64,000 bases of DNA, from assembly GCA_011109175.1 (NCBI GenBank), contig RDEW01000021.1, positions 259,080-323,079 on the forward strand. The letters are read 5' to 3'. The notes below the pieces were generated by a model that ran no database searches, was not told the origin of the DNA, and saw only the letters and a program-made list of their open reading frames with translations. The translations under genes and the position numbers were made by a program. Below are positions 24,397-35,279 of this stretch, piece after piece. The DNA comes from Dicyema japonicum. Its lineage: Eukaryota; Dicyemida; Rhombozoa; Dicyemidae. The first letter of the stretch is position 1, and every line of letters starts with the position of its first letter.

Positions 24397-25612
24397 ATGG
24401 TTACCTTAGGGATCATAATCTTAGACGAATATCCACGATGAGCATTACAGTTATGTTGCCGAGTGGTTTGACGAGAGGGCATGTCTCATAAGGAAATATA
24501 ACTTGTGCTACTACCCCGGGGATTCATCACTTGAGATGGTTCATTTTGAATGCTTAGTAACTAGTATGACGTAAAAAACCAGAGGATATTCCTTAAAAGA
24601 TCCGTTATTCGCGGAATCGGAGATAAGGACATATATTTGGGTGGGATTATAAATGTGTATGGACGACAGCTAAACCTGACGGAATATGGCGATAAATTCA
24701 CGGAACTTGAATGCAGTGAAAAGTCCGAAAAGTGAGGATATCCCTTAAATATAGAACATATGGGTTAATCTATGGAAGCGGGCTGGACCAGCTGGGCCAC
24801 ATATTGGAGCTTGCAGAGGCGGCGAATCTTATAATAGTGAATATTAGGATGGTCAGTCTAGACGACCATTCAGTTAACTCAGGGTACCAAATTTTGCAAA
24901 ATGAAGACCTTATTCCGGCAAAGCAGTAGGAATCGAGATGAGAGGTAAGGATGCCGTGGCAAGATGGCTTACAATAGTCGGGGACATTAGTAAGAGGTAT
25001 ATTATAATGCTAGAATGCGGCTTGTGTGCATCCCCCGAGGTTGAGGATCTACTTAAAACCTATTCAGCCACAGCACAGCTTAATAATTGCTCATGTGCAA
25101 TTATTAAGCCTCACTCGATCAAGAATGGTGATATTTGGGAGTACTATGTTAGGGTATATGGGGAAGATCATCCAGTTCATCCAGGATAACAACTTTGAGA
25201 TCACCGCATTGGGGATGTTTAATTTGAACAAAGCTAATTCTGCGGAATTTTATGATATTTATAAGGGTACGCTATTTTGGAGGTATAGAAGGGGTTCTAT
25301 CTCAATACTCAGAGATGGTCGAGGAACTGTCTAGCGGACCCTGTGTTGTCCTCGAAATCCAATACCCTGGCGTTTCTGACATCGTCAACATGTTCAGGTC
25401 ATTATGTGGTCCGTATGATCCTGTAATGTTTCGGTTTTATTTCGAATAGGAAATTGCGCTTCATTTACGCCCCAACAGCCTGAGAGCCAAATTTGGAGCG
25501 AACGTTGTACAAAATGCGGTCCACTGCACTGATCTGCCAGAAGATGGAGTCTTGGAAGTTTTATTTGCTTATATTTTAGAACGAATATTTCTTTCGAATT
25601 TTATCCCACTAA
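24397..25612 (+). CDS. NME7: NME7: DM10 domain plus two NDK domains
   Basis: NME7 is an axonemal and gamma-tubulin-ring-complex nucleoside diphosphate kinase. The spliced protein follows the human order. DM10 comes first (VAEWFDERACLIRKYN, YYPGDSSLEM, then INVYGRQLNLTEYGD). A degenerate NDK-A follows, where the usual IKPD box reads as YGSGLDQ. NDK-B is intact, with CAIIKPHSIK, FEITALGMFNLNKAN, SGPCVVLEI and NAVHCTDLPEDG carrying the catalytic His. It ends EYFFRILSH. GT-AG introns of 25, 26, 23, 23, 25, 22, 27 and 22 nt account for all frame changes with no indel needed. The first coding exon is only the ATG (24397-24399), followed by an intron at 24400-24424. Stop at 25610-25612. Confidence 0.95.
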
Positions 25613-26630
25613 TATTACTCACAACTAGTTGGTTATAATTTTCGTTTAATAATGTTTCATAAATATTACTTTAATTTAAATAAATAATTAAAATATTTTA
25701 TATTGAGGCAAATACAATAGGTTTCCTTGTACTCCACTAGTATTTTACTCAAGTATTTCTTCATAGTCAAGGGGTGAGTGAATATTCTCCTATTAGTTTG
25801 GTTAAAACTTCTTTTTTTTAAAAAAGACGTGGATACTTGTCTCCGATTGTAGAGATCAAGTCTTCTAAGACATTGCTCCTACATTATCATTGACGAGATT
25901 AGTTAGTCGTTTCAAATTATTCTAGATCTAATTTCGTTCAATAATTGCCTCATCAAAATCTCCCTATAAAGCCATTAATGGACCTTCTTTTAGCATTCTT
26001 ACGGCTGAAGTGATAGTTTCCAAAGCAATTCGTCTCTCATCAGTTATATTATTCAAATATTTTGGCCTTTAATATGGTTTTTGTGAGCACTGTTAGCTAG
26101 GAAACCGTTACTCATAATCTTTACATTGTTCAGCCTTTCTGACAATTTGATTCAATTCACAACTTGACCCAACTGGATTCGAACCCAGACATTGCAAAAT
26201 TTTATGTTTACTTATTTCAAAACTTCGAGTTTCTGATGTTCTCTGACCTTATTAAATAAGGGGAGTAGAAGTTCCATCCACCATGAAAAGATGGAAACAA
26301 CAAGTGCACTAGGGCTATGCCACAAATCACTAGTTCAACTTTTCTACCTATTCGAGTTCTATTAGCACTAAGACCACCAGAAGTATTATGACCCAACCAA
26401 TTGAGTGATCCCAGACACAAGATTCAGTTCCTCATATCTATCTAGCGAGTCCTGACTCCATTTAGTACTAATGATATTCACGTAAAATGAATAATTATAG
26501 CTCTCTTCCTATAATATTAAAAACGACGCATATTATCACATTAAACATGACAAGAAACAGCAGCTATTATGAGAACAAGAATATTATAGAAGACTTCCAA
26601 GAAATATTGGTTTGAGCTTTGATTAATAGG
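25613..26630. other. AT-rich spacer, no gene seen
   Basis: About 1 kb without a supported gene. A piece ending tgagtgatcccaga (around 26400) resembles the ends of the short GTGATCC elements. A 67-codon minus frame at 26217-26420 overlaps it and shows no motif. Confidence 0.4.
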
Positions 26631-26639
26631 AATTAGAGT

Positions 26640-29639
26640 GGCCTAGATTTGGATGCGGGGGTAAAGAAGGAAGTCGAAAATTTCAATGAACTAAAAAAAC
26701 TTGATTTCATCATGTTACAGGTTGACTCCTCCTTTTTACTCAGAAATTTGTAAAATGTGCGAAAACTCCATTAGATTTTGTGAAGAGGATGAAGAGTGTC
26801 CTTAAGGTTCTCATTTTTCCCAACCTAGAAAAATAACATAAACGCAGCAAAGGATTTGCTCCATCTTGACGCCTCCCTCAGAACTCAGCCCATTCAGTTA
26901 TTTCTCACCGAAAATTTAGATTTTTGGAAGAATTCATTTCCCCGAAAACTCGGGAATGAAGATACTTTTAGAACTGCTGGTTAAGTTCCAGGAAAAGTCT
27001 ATTCTGTGTTAATTGAAGGTTCGTGAAAACCCTCAAAAAGAAAAATACCAAACATAACTACTTTGGAAGCAGCCCAGGGAGCAAAAGATTAAAAATCATG
27101 GACTCGTTTGACGAAAATGCGAAATTGCATGAAATTCGGAAAAATATTTATTACGCAGTTCTTAGCGTGAAAGATATCATGAATAAGAAGGTCTCTTGGT
27201 GGTTACAACGCCAGGTTGGATATGATAACGGGATCGAGATTGATGGACTGGCTGAAATATTGTACGAGACTATCTTCACTCGCCACGAGGGGTTACTGAC
27301 TTTTCTGACTAGTAAAGGACGACCTTCCATGTCCTCAATCTGATGAATTTGATCGCATTTTACGGCAATGATAAAATTGTCATTTCGGCTGTTGAGAGAT
27401 TCACCAGGGTTCTTGGTTTATGAGATTTCAGAAATTCCAGGAACATCACAACTTTGAGGTAATATTAAGGATCCTCGAAATGAACAACGACTGGGAGTTG
27501 TCGGTATAGCACGTGGTTTATTTAGAACTACGCTATAACATTCATAGACACCTACATTAATAAAATAATAAAAAACAACACCAAGAAATTGGCGCTGGAA
27601 TACCAGCTCTTTCACGGGGAATTCGATGCTTATTTAGAATGTTGGGTCAACAAATCTGGGAATGCCATAAAGGAGTCTAGTGAGGGGTACCAAAGCAGAA
27701 AATTCGATTTTTACAAAATCTTTGAGAGATACAAGGAGTACAAAAGAATATTAAAACAGATCAACGAATTACTCCCGGAGGTAGAAAAGGTTTTCCTGTT
27801 ATTCGACCAATTAGGCTAGCAATAAACAGTGTAAGGAGACCCGTCCTTCTCTAATCAAAGAGGTCGATTTGAGAATAATTTTAGAACACTTTGAAGCCAC
27901 TCGCCAAAAAGAAAGTTATTTACATTTTTATTTGATAGCTCAATTGGGAGGATGAAATAGCTACCACCACTGAAACTGAGGACAATTTAAAACCGCCGGA
28001 GCCAGTTAATTATCTCTTAATTTAGTAGTCCACCGGTGAAGAGAAAGGTTCCATGGTTGAAACAGAGGAGATTCCGAAGCCTGTTGAAGACGCACAAACG
28101 GATGTTCAGCCCAACAGCGTCTCCCCACCGCCTCCTCCACCTTCTCTATTTCCGACTAATAGTTCTGAACCTGTATTTACTTATTAATGTTTTCCAGGGT
28201 CCTCCACCGCCACCCCCTCCATCAATGAACCATAAAAAGTCAAGTTTAAAATTTTTTTTACCCAGAAAAAGAGTCGAAATATAACATTCCAAAACCAAGC
28301 GACCCCCTTCCGAAAATCCACTTGGCCGCGATCACAGAAAAGAAGGCCAAAAACACGGTTTATGAACACGTCGACGTGGAGGGTCTCTACAGTGTATTCG
28401 ACGATAGTTACATTTGAAAGGACTTGGACTTGGCAGAAATTGAAGAGATCTTTTCATCAAGTGTCAAAAAAAGTATATCCCTATCGCTATCTAATTCGTC
28501 GTTGCATGAATCAATCGCTTCAATAAAAAGACCCAGTCTTCTCTCGACAGATCGTCACCGAAATATTTGTAAATGTCCTTGTTCATGATTCCAGTCATTA
28601 TAATGAAAAATATCGGGGATCAAATCGACACGATCATCGATACAATCGAAAGGTCCAGATTGCTGTTAAAATAGATTCGACGTAAAAAACGCGAACATTG
28701 AAAAGATTCAAATTTTGCTGCAAGCCAACCCAACCGACGAGGAAGTAGGATTAGCTGTCCACGTTTAGATCGAAGTCTTCAAAAAAATATTAAATAACGA
28801 AGAGGAGATCAGCCGATTGGCTTCAGAAGATCAATTTTTTCTAAAAGTATTGCGTTTTGTAACTCCCAGTTGCTTAAAGTGCCCAAATTAAACGCTTCGC
28901 TCAAAACCATGATTTTTCTTAAAAATTATAGTAGTACCGTTGAGCATCTGATCAAAGTCCCTAAATCTAGTAATTTAGTCTTACGATGAGATCTACAAGA
29001 TCATCTCCAAGATTATGAACTCGGATAAGCTTTTCAAGGTTTTGGAGGTTGACTTGGCTTAATCGTAGATTATTCTTGCTGTCGGAAATTACATGAATTA
29101 TGGAAAGAAGTCCCCGCCAATGGCTTCAAGATTCGTTCGATAGAGAAGGTCCTCTGTTCCATCAGCTTAGTTGTGTGAAATACAGGCAAATAACGGGAAA
29201 GACAAATTGCTGCATTTCATAGTGAAAATACTGCATCAGACTTTTCCAGAACTCGAGGATTTTTTCGCAGACTTCCCTGACATGAACTATACAATGAGTA
29301 ACTTTGGTACCCTTGTAACCTCATGTAAGAACATCTCGAGGATCTGAATGTGGAATACAAAGAGTTTGAGAACAGCTTTTCTAAGCTTAAAAGTCAAAGT
29401 CAACTGAAAGGCTTCCTGGCTGAAAATCTGCAATATTTTGAGAATTTGAAATCAAAGAAAACGGAAACTGAAGTTTTAAGATAATTTACTCCCAGAAACT
29501 GGCGAACGACTGCCTTTTATATTTCGGCGAGGACCCGAAGAACTCTTTTATCTCAATTTTGCTTTCAGACATCAACTCCTTCACGAATAACTACAGGCAG
29601 CTTAAATTGTCATATTTTAGGAAATTTTTAATATTCTAA
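26640..29639 (+). CDS. Formin (FH3, FH1, FH2): actin nucleator
   Basis: Formins nucleate and elongate actin filaments. The GBD/FH3 part reads VSWWLQRQVGYDNG, then NLMNLIAFYGNDK, then LSNYAITFIDTYINK. FH1 is a double Pro run (28120-28225) split by a 25-nt intron. FH2 spans 28240-29639: LPKIHLAAITEKKAKNTV, DLDLAEIEEIF, IIMKNIGDQID, IERFDVKNANIEKIQ, ILAVGNYMNYG, GFKIRSIEKL, LLHFIVKIL and DCLLYFGEDPKNS. At least 16 GT-AG introns of 21-32 nt keep frame. One deficit at C4 29112-29115 needs a single extra C. Two further exons upstream (26640-26960), with 23- and 22-nt introns at 26721-26743 and 26807-26828, may be the 5' end or a separate gene. A C-terminal DAD was not identified; subfamily undecided. 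Confidence 0.92.
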
Positions 29640-29929
29640 CAAACAAAAACTTATACAATGTTATTGATAAGTTAAATTTTAGGTGACCTCCAGTTTACGG
29701 ATGCATTTGACGCAGACACTATCGGGAGTGCAATGAAATGTATACAATGATGTGATTATCAATAGCTCTGAAAAGGGTCCCGAATAAGCATATTTAACGA
29801 CTAATAGTTTATTTTTAGATAGAACTATTCTTTAGATTTCTGTTTATTAGGGATATGTCGACTGACTACATTGGTGACTGCAGGTTTACGCACAGTCACC
29901 TCTATTAATCACAAGGTTTAAGTAGAGCT

Positions 29930-30311
29930 ACCATGGCGTGCTGAGCTCACCCTTCCGTGCTCATCCAGATCGGTTGTTTTGACAAAATCCATACTTGAGT
30001 CAGGTACTCCAAATTTGTACAGGCGGGATTTAAAGTCAGACATTAGTGTTGCTTCCATATATCAGAACTTCAGGTTTTCAATGTCTCCTGAGAGCATTAG
30101 GAAGTGGAACACGAGGCTATTCACCTTGGTAGATTAAGACATTAACTATGTCACAATGCACCATGTCCCCAGTTCAGCCTACCGACCACAGTAGAAATTG
30201 TCTAGTACGATGACCATTTCCTGGGCTGTGAAAACCATCTCACTTTGCGAGTATTTCTTCAGTCTCTTCCGTAAGGCAGAGTCAACACTTAGACAGAATA
30301 AACTGCCCAGG
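29930..30311 (-). CDS. Unassigned coding exons
   Basis: On the minus strand two blocks look strongly coding. One (30311-30180) reads SALRKRLKKYSQSEMVF then AQEMVIVLDNFY. The other (30080-29930) reads SRLYKFGVPDSSMDFVKTT then LDEHGRVSSARHG. One in-frame TGA and one unresolved junction separate them. The composition resembles a conserved intracellular protein rather than a transposon, but I cannot name the family. An acceptor-like ...gcttag precedes the first block, so more exons may lie upstream under the bZIP gene. Confidence 0.4.
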
Positions 30312-30449
30312 ATCTAAGCACAATTATACAAACAAATGGAATCTGTTAGAACTTTAGAAAGCCGTAAATAAATTTTGCAACAAAAACGTAACACAAATAT
30401 ATTGAATTTTATTAGCCGATATATTAAACACTCAGAAAGTGAAAAAGTA

Positions 30450-30736
30450 ATGGTCGACCTACGAGAAAAAAACAGACTAGCAGCCGCTAAACACAGACAC
30501 AAGATTAAGTCAAAGATAGAAAATCTAAGCAATGTATGAGAACCGCTACATTTTAGATTTTGAGGGAAAAGCAAGCTATTGTAGAGAACAAGCAGGAAGA
30601 AATAAACCTTAAGAAGTTCATAATGGCGATCAGTCCAGACCAGGTGCCAATCGAGGAACAATACCTCAAATCGTTACCAGAATTCAGAAAATATATAATG
30701 TCACTATACAATAATTTTATTCAAATAAAAAAATAA
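30450..30736 (+). CDS. bZIP transcription factor, C-terminal part
   Basis: The basic region NRLAAAKHRHKIKSKIENL fits the bZIP pattern N-x2-A-A-x2-(C/S)-R, with His in place of the usual Cys/Ser and Arg. A 23-nt GT-AG intron (30534-30556) joins it to ILREKQAIVENKQEEI, a heptad-like stretch forming a short zipper. The protein ends at 30734-30736. ATG 30450 is in frame, but the frame is open further upstream, so N-terminal exons may be missing. The last 16 bp overlap the AK6 coding end on the other strand. The non-canonical basic region makes the DNA site uncertain. Confidence 0.68.
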
Positions 30737-31304
30737 TTAATTTTTTCTTTTAAAATTTGAATATTTTTATTCAAATCCTCCTCGTTGTTGTTGTCGAGGA
30801 CTACAATTTTGTCTTCCTCAAATGTATCCTCTGCTTGAATTTGGATCTCTCCAAATATCTCACAATCCATGTTGTTGGTGAGTTTGGTATCGGAATAACC
30901 ACTATAAGTCACAACTACCTGCTCACCGACTAACAAGTCTTTGACGAAGAACTGAGAGCTCCACTCTAAGTACCACCACAATGTCAAACAAATCATCCTC
31001 GAACTGGTCGCAGCCGTGATAGTCCACGATGAAATTACCGTCCGCCATAAGTTTGGCCATATGCGCGGCAGCCTACGGTAACTGTCGACTCAAACCTTCT
31101 CGTCATCGATTACTTGGCATTTGAAGTCCTCGTCGTATTCGTCTTCCACAAAACAGTTTTTAATGGCGAAGGCCCCGAATTCGTAGTGGACAAAATTTTT
31201 GTAGTTTCCAAGCAGTTTTTTAACCAGAAGTGATTTACCGCTTCCAGGTGTTCCTATTTGTCTTAAAAGTAACCCTTACCTGTTATAAGCACGTTGCACC
31301 TCAT
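30721..31304 (-). CDS. AK6: AK6 / hCINAP-type adenylate kinase
   Basis: AK6 is a nuclear adenylate kinase and ATPase involved in 18S rRNA maturation. Spliced, the protein is complete. MRCNVLITG continues into [10 protein letters not shown] (P-loop), then [10 protein letters not shown] and [16 protein letters not shown] (family VDYHGCDFFPE). [18 protein letters not shown] and CEIFGEIQ form the LID/CORE signature, and an acidic tail ends at 30721. Introns: 26 nt (31254-31279), 23 nt (31073-31095), 25 nt (30902-30926). No indel is required. The length of about 170 residues is normal. ATG at 31302-31304; a CACGTG E-box lies just upstream at about 31312. Confidence 0.95.
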
Positions 31305-31419
31305 TACCACCACGTGACGCTCAAAAAGTTATCTATATTTTTATATATATTTAAAATTATTATACAAAATATAAATATTTATTTTTATTTCGAACTTAAG
31401 TTTGGCACATCAATAAGTC

Positions 31420-31690
31420 TCGAGATCATTAGCTTTCGTTGGAGACTTTTTGGACACGTCCTGAGGTTGGACCCGACATCCATCCCGAATATCGCTATGG
31501 AAGATTACTACTCCTCCCATGTAAAACTCTTTCGTGGAAGACCGAGAACGACCCTCCCGTTCGTTTTACAAAACGATCTGAAACCGTAAAGTAAACATTG
31601 GCATCTGGCGACGACCTGGACACACTGAGGGATCTGGCCAAGAACAGAAAATTCCAAGGGAAATCCGGATAAACCTGCCTCGTCTACGAT
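31420..31690 (+). pseudogene. LINE 3' end fragment
   Basis: FRWRLFGHVLRLDPTS and LFRGRPRTTLPF match the C-terminal region of the nearly intact LINE at 57.65 kb (RWRLFGHVLRMD, FRGRPRMTLP). Upstream and downstream parts are missing, so it is a truncated, dead copy of the same or a sister family. Confidence 0.8.
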
Positions 31691-31939
31691 GTGGGCACTA
31701 CGATGTACATACGTAAATTGGATGATGTAAAAATGTCCTCTGTTTATTTGCGTCTTCTCCCAATTGACAGTAAATTACCTTTTTGAATGTCCTGAATTAC
31801 TAAACTGCTTTTCTACAATTTCCAAGACTGACCGATCTATGGGGTTTGCTGCGTCCTACATAATAGTGCTGTCTCCTGCAAGTTAGTAAGGTCGGGTTGC
31901 TAACTCACAACCAGACTTATATCTCTCTTTAAAAATCTT

Positions 31940-32370
31940 AGAGAAATTAATTTTCGACATGGTCTGCTCATACCTCTCGAACGTGGATTCAAAAAGGGTC
32001 TCTCAAAGGCAACCGATCTCACTACACTAGCACGATTCATTTATGATGGCCTACAATGGAAAACGGGGATCAAAACACCACAGTATGCTCTATTCACATA
32101 CAAAATGGTTTCGAGTCAATCCCGAGAACTTAGGAAGATGCTCAGATATTCCAAGTAAATTAAAGAGTGGTTGGGAACTTTTTCAGTGGAAGAAGAGGAA
32201 GGGTCGTGTCAACAACTTTCAAGTCCGTCTCAAAGTTCCTGCCCAACTGCTGGCACATAGATCCCCTCGTCACCACCCCTGTGTAATATGTTTTTATTCG
32301 ACCTTCCAGCCAATTCCGACGACAAACCACAACTACTATAATATTCAGATGACATAGTAACTCCCCCAGA
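31940..32370 (+). pseudogene. Non-LTR reverse transcriptase relic
   Basis: The text GFKKGLSKATDLTTL resembles RT box 3 (GFRKGRST...), and FLFDLPANSDD is followed by a YSDDI polymerase box near 32340. Frames shift repeatedly. It is the Jockey/I/CR1 type rather than the 57.65-kb LINE type. From 32370 to 33240 further LINE-like text continues without an open frame. Confidence 0.65.
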
Positions 32371-33240
32371 GATAATGTGTCAAAGGGTCACTGAACGATC
32401 GAGAATCTGTTCACTCTTCTAAGAAAATGGTTTGACACGAATCTAAGACTGCAAGTGCAGAAGAATGTACTACACACTTTACATGACTTTCAATAAAGTA
32501 TCCTCCATCGTAGTGTTAGGGGGTGTATCAATTTCCATTCTTAGTATGTGTCTGAAAAGCCTCCACCATAGATCAGTAATAGCTCAAAGGACCAGTAGAG
32601 CAAACATTATTGAGTTTTCTTGTTGATTCTCTTCGGGCAATTCAGTTCAAAGAATGCCCTGGGCAGTATCGATGAAGAGAGTCTATCCTGAGTTCTTCAG
32701 CTCTGGACATCGCCCACGTTGACGAATTATACATTAGGACAGGTTTAACTTGTTTAGCGAAATGTATAGAGGATCTTTCTCAACAATGTCCTCATTGTCT
32801 CCAATTGAGGATCCAAGCTTATTGGTCTTCCTCCGTGGTTCATCCGATCTTTTTCCCATTTTCTGCTATCCACTTTGAACCAATCGTTAGGCTCCTTATC
32901 TACTCAGAACATTGAGCCAATGATTAGCTACAGGTACACCGATTTGGGTACAAACCTCGCATAATACACTTTAAAAAAATTAAAGCTTTCCAATACTCAA
33001 TAATTGGAACTCTTAAGTTTTCTTTGGTAGACCCTAACTTCTTCGAGGATTTAGGGAGAATGGGTGTGGGATCATCTCACGTGAACGCCTGCCAGCAGCG
33101 AGAGCTGCAGAAGGTCCGTGGGACCGCATGAAGAACATCAAGCAAAGATGAGGTGATCTCTCAAGTGGACGGAATAATTGTGGTTTTTTTCTTTTCCTTA
33201 ATTTAATGTTGATTCTTGGCCTTTAAAAAATAAAATTAAC
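32371..33240. other. Decayed LINE-like DNA, no open frame
   Basis: No supported gene. Parts read on the minus strand resemble LINE C-terminal regions (around 32640-32830), but too degraded to define. The last 150 bp lead into short dispersed repeats. Confidence 0.35.
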
Positions 33241-33382
33241 CCCTCTGTTTTTTCAAGTGAAGGAAATCGATTGGCTAAGAAATTTCCTTCCCCAATCGGC
33301 TTCCTCTGCAAGGATCAACGAAGGTATTTCTGTTCGACAATGGGAACAATGGAGACGCACATGCCTAGGATGGCACGTTTGG

Positions 33383-33460
33383 TTGCGGGAACTGGGATCA
33401 CCTAACTAGTTGACTTTACTTTGTCTTTCTTTCTCGGTGACCCCGGGGTTAATCAATAAA
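33383..33460. repeat. Short GGGATCAC...GTGACCCC element
   Basis: gggatcacctaactagttg, a T-rich middle with tctttctttct, and cggtgaccccggggtt form a clear imperfect palindrome about 65 bp long, followed by aatcaataaat. It abuts the first readable TSPO codons, so it probably replaced or interrupted the 5' part of that gene. Confidence 0.6.
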
Positions 33461-33482
33461 TAATTTATCTGCTTTAGTGAGA

Positions 33483-33963
33483 ATTGATGTTCCATTTGCG
33501 GTTACATATCCATTTTCAAGGATAAGCGGTGTTTCGTATGTCAGAAACTATAAAGATGTTGTCCCAAGTTGGTCTCCTCCAAAATGGATATTCCCTCCAA
33601 TATGGACTTATTTTTATACTCAAGTGAGCTATTAATAATATTTCAGCAATGGGGTACGCCTCATATCTTGTGTGGAGTAGTGGAGAATCTTCTGTAACGA
33701 ATGCCTTCGTGGCACAAGAATCAATTAGGTCTCAATGCTGTGTGGACTCCAATTTTCTTCGGATATAGACTCCCAGGATTGATACTGTTGCCATGCTGAT
33801 TTCGATTGGCAGTTGCGTTGTCCTCTTTTACCCAATAAACAAGCTTGCTTCCTATCTAATGGTCCCTTACTTCTTCTGGGTATCGTTTGCCACTAGTACA
33901 GTAAAATTTCTCAAATATGCCACTCTTAAATTTGCCAATTCTGAGATTTGGCAACATTTTTAA
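33483..33963 (+). pseudogene. TSPO: TSPO (translocator protein), both ends damaged
   Basis: TSPO is a five-helix mitochondrial outer-membrane protein. The readable part covers helices 2-5: SWSPPKWIFPPIWTYFYT, then MGYASYLVWSSG, then NQLGLNAVWTPIFFGYR and VPYFFWVSFAT. These match family motifs such as PxWVxGPVWxxLY and LNxxWxPIFFG. A 25-nt GT-AG intron joins SSGESS to NQLGL. One G appears missing at 33776-33777 and one at the donor near 33624. Helix 1 is absent: a short repeat lies where it should be. The last codons read straight into a Tigger terminal repeat starting near 33898, giving an abnormal tail to the stop at 33961. Either a pseudogene or a gene with altered ends. Confidence 0.83.
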
Positions 33964-34740
33964 AAATTATTATTATTTTTTAATAATTTTTAAAAATTTA
34001 AATAATTTAAAGCAAGCATGTGTAGGAATGTTCCTGTTTGAAGGCAACACCAGACTTTCAATTGCTCAAAAAGTGGAAATATTGCGATATAAAGAAACCA
34101 ATAAATTAGCTCCATGTCAGAAGATATGCTACAAATTTTCTTATATTTTTAGAAAGAGAATCTCAAGAAGGACAATCAATGCAATATTAATGAATGCAGA
34201 ATCGCTTTATTTCAGTTCAAGAACAGAAATCCTAAACTAAAAACTTGTAAAAAATTAAAATACCCAGAGCTTGATGAAAATCTGATTGGATGGATTCAAA
34301 AGGTAGACTATTTACTCTAACATTTAAGGTGCTTTATTGAGCGATCCTCTAATATTACATAAGGCAGAATTTTTCTCTAAAGAACTTTCGTAAACTATGT
34401 TTAAAAATTCTTACGAGTTTTTGGAGAAATTTAAAAAAAGACATGGATTTCAAATGCGTAAATTACACGGCGAAATGCGTACCGAAAAACATACGAATAT
34501 TGATGGCTTTTTAAAAAAATTGAAGTTTCAAAGAGTTACTCGTCAGAAAATATTTATAATTTGGATGAGACAGGAATATTTTATAAATTGATTCTCTCTC
34601 GGAGTATTTGCAAATCACCTTTCGGCGAATATAAAAATTTCAAGGATAGAGTTTCAGTCATGCTTTGCGCCAATATGTCAAGGACACTAAAGCCACTATT
34701 GATCGAGAAACCAAAGATGTTTTGATGTTTCAAGAAAGGT
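33896..34740 (+). mobile_element. Pogo/Tigger transposon relic
   Basis: A terminal motif tacagtaaaatttctcaaat at 33897 has the TA-CAGT start of pogo/Tigger ends. The transposase begins near 34030 with RLSIAQKVEILRYKE (N-terminal HTH), then ISRRTINAIL. After stops it continues SYEFLEKFKKRHGFQMRKLH (CENP-B-type HTH) and, near 34545, ENIYNLDETGIFYK with the catalytic Asp of the DDE domain. Two or more frame breaks make it inactive. The right end was not found; a reversed piece of the same transposase (KLHGEMQTDKS on the minus strand) lies at 34800-34845. Confidence 0.85.
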
Positions 34741-34859
34741 CAATTAATAGTAAAATTCGTTTTTTCATTATATGCTCTCAAATTTCTTTATACTCTTAAA
34801 GAAAGGAGTCGACAGATTTATCTGTTTGCATTTCTCCGTGTAACTTGAGCACCCTACAT

Positions 34860-35125
34860 TATCCGTGTCTCTTTGAATTTATCCAAAAATCCATCAGAGT
34901 TTTGCAGCTACAATTGCAAAAAATGCGGCCTTGGTAGATATTAAGGCATCATATAACTCTTCAAGTGTGCTGATTTCCCAAGACCCCTCATTGGGAAAAT
35001 TAAAAATCCAAGATGTTTCAAAAATTTGTTGTAAACATGTATTATGGCTCAGTGTAGCAAGTTGTGGACCAAAATCATTAGGTACCCTGTCGAATCTCAT
35101 GAGGTTAAAGTTAAACGCATCTTCG
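34860..35125. other. Unassigned open stretch on both strands
   Basis: Open frames of 68-69 codons overlap on opposite strands (34894-35140). No motif is recognised and no micro-intron supports either. Possibly part of the Tigger region. Confidence 0.25.
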
Positions 35126-35230
35126 ATGCTTTGGGGTTGACGAGTGATAACGTCATCTCTGTTTCAACACTGCGGAACCGAATTGTCTTCTGGAACTCAC
35201 ACGCAAACAAAAAAAACAAGAATTCAACAA
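35120..35230 (+). repeat. Dispersed repeat D (gatgctttggggttgacgag)
   Basis: The order catcttcgatgctttgg, ttgacgagtgataacgtc, actgcggaaccgaattgtct recurs at 51795-51890 (gatgctttggcttgacgag ... atgcggaaccggatcgtct) and at 53905-54000. About 110 bp, roughly 70-80 % alike by eye. Non-coding, ancient family. Confidence 0.6.
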
Positions 35231-35279
35231 CACTTTCACTGTCTTGGATATGCCCTGGATTAACTAGCATTACCTTACA

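Noticed and set aside
24988-25011. 24-nt GT-AG candidate in NME7 before CGLCASPE
   Set aside because: The frame is open through it, removing it shortens the NDK-A linker without need, and it has no read-through stop. Treated as exon.
28184-28369. Open frames opposite the formin FH1 region
   Set aside because: Shadow of Pro-rich codons on the plus strand.
30314-30661. 115-codon minus-strand frame
   Set aside because: It is antisense to the bZIP exons, whose basic region and intron are clear; a shadow frame.
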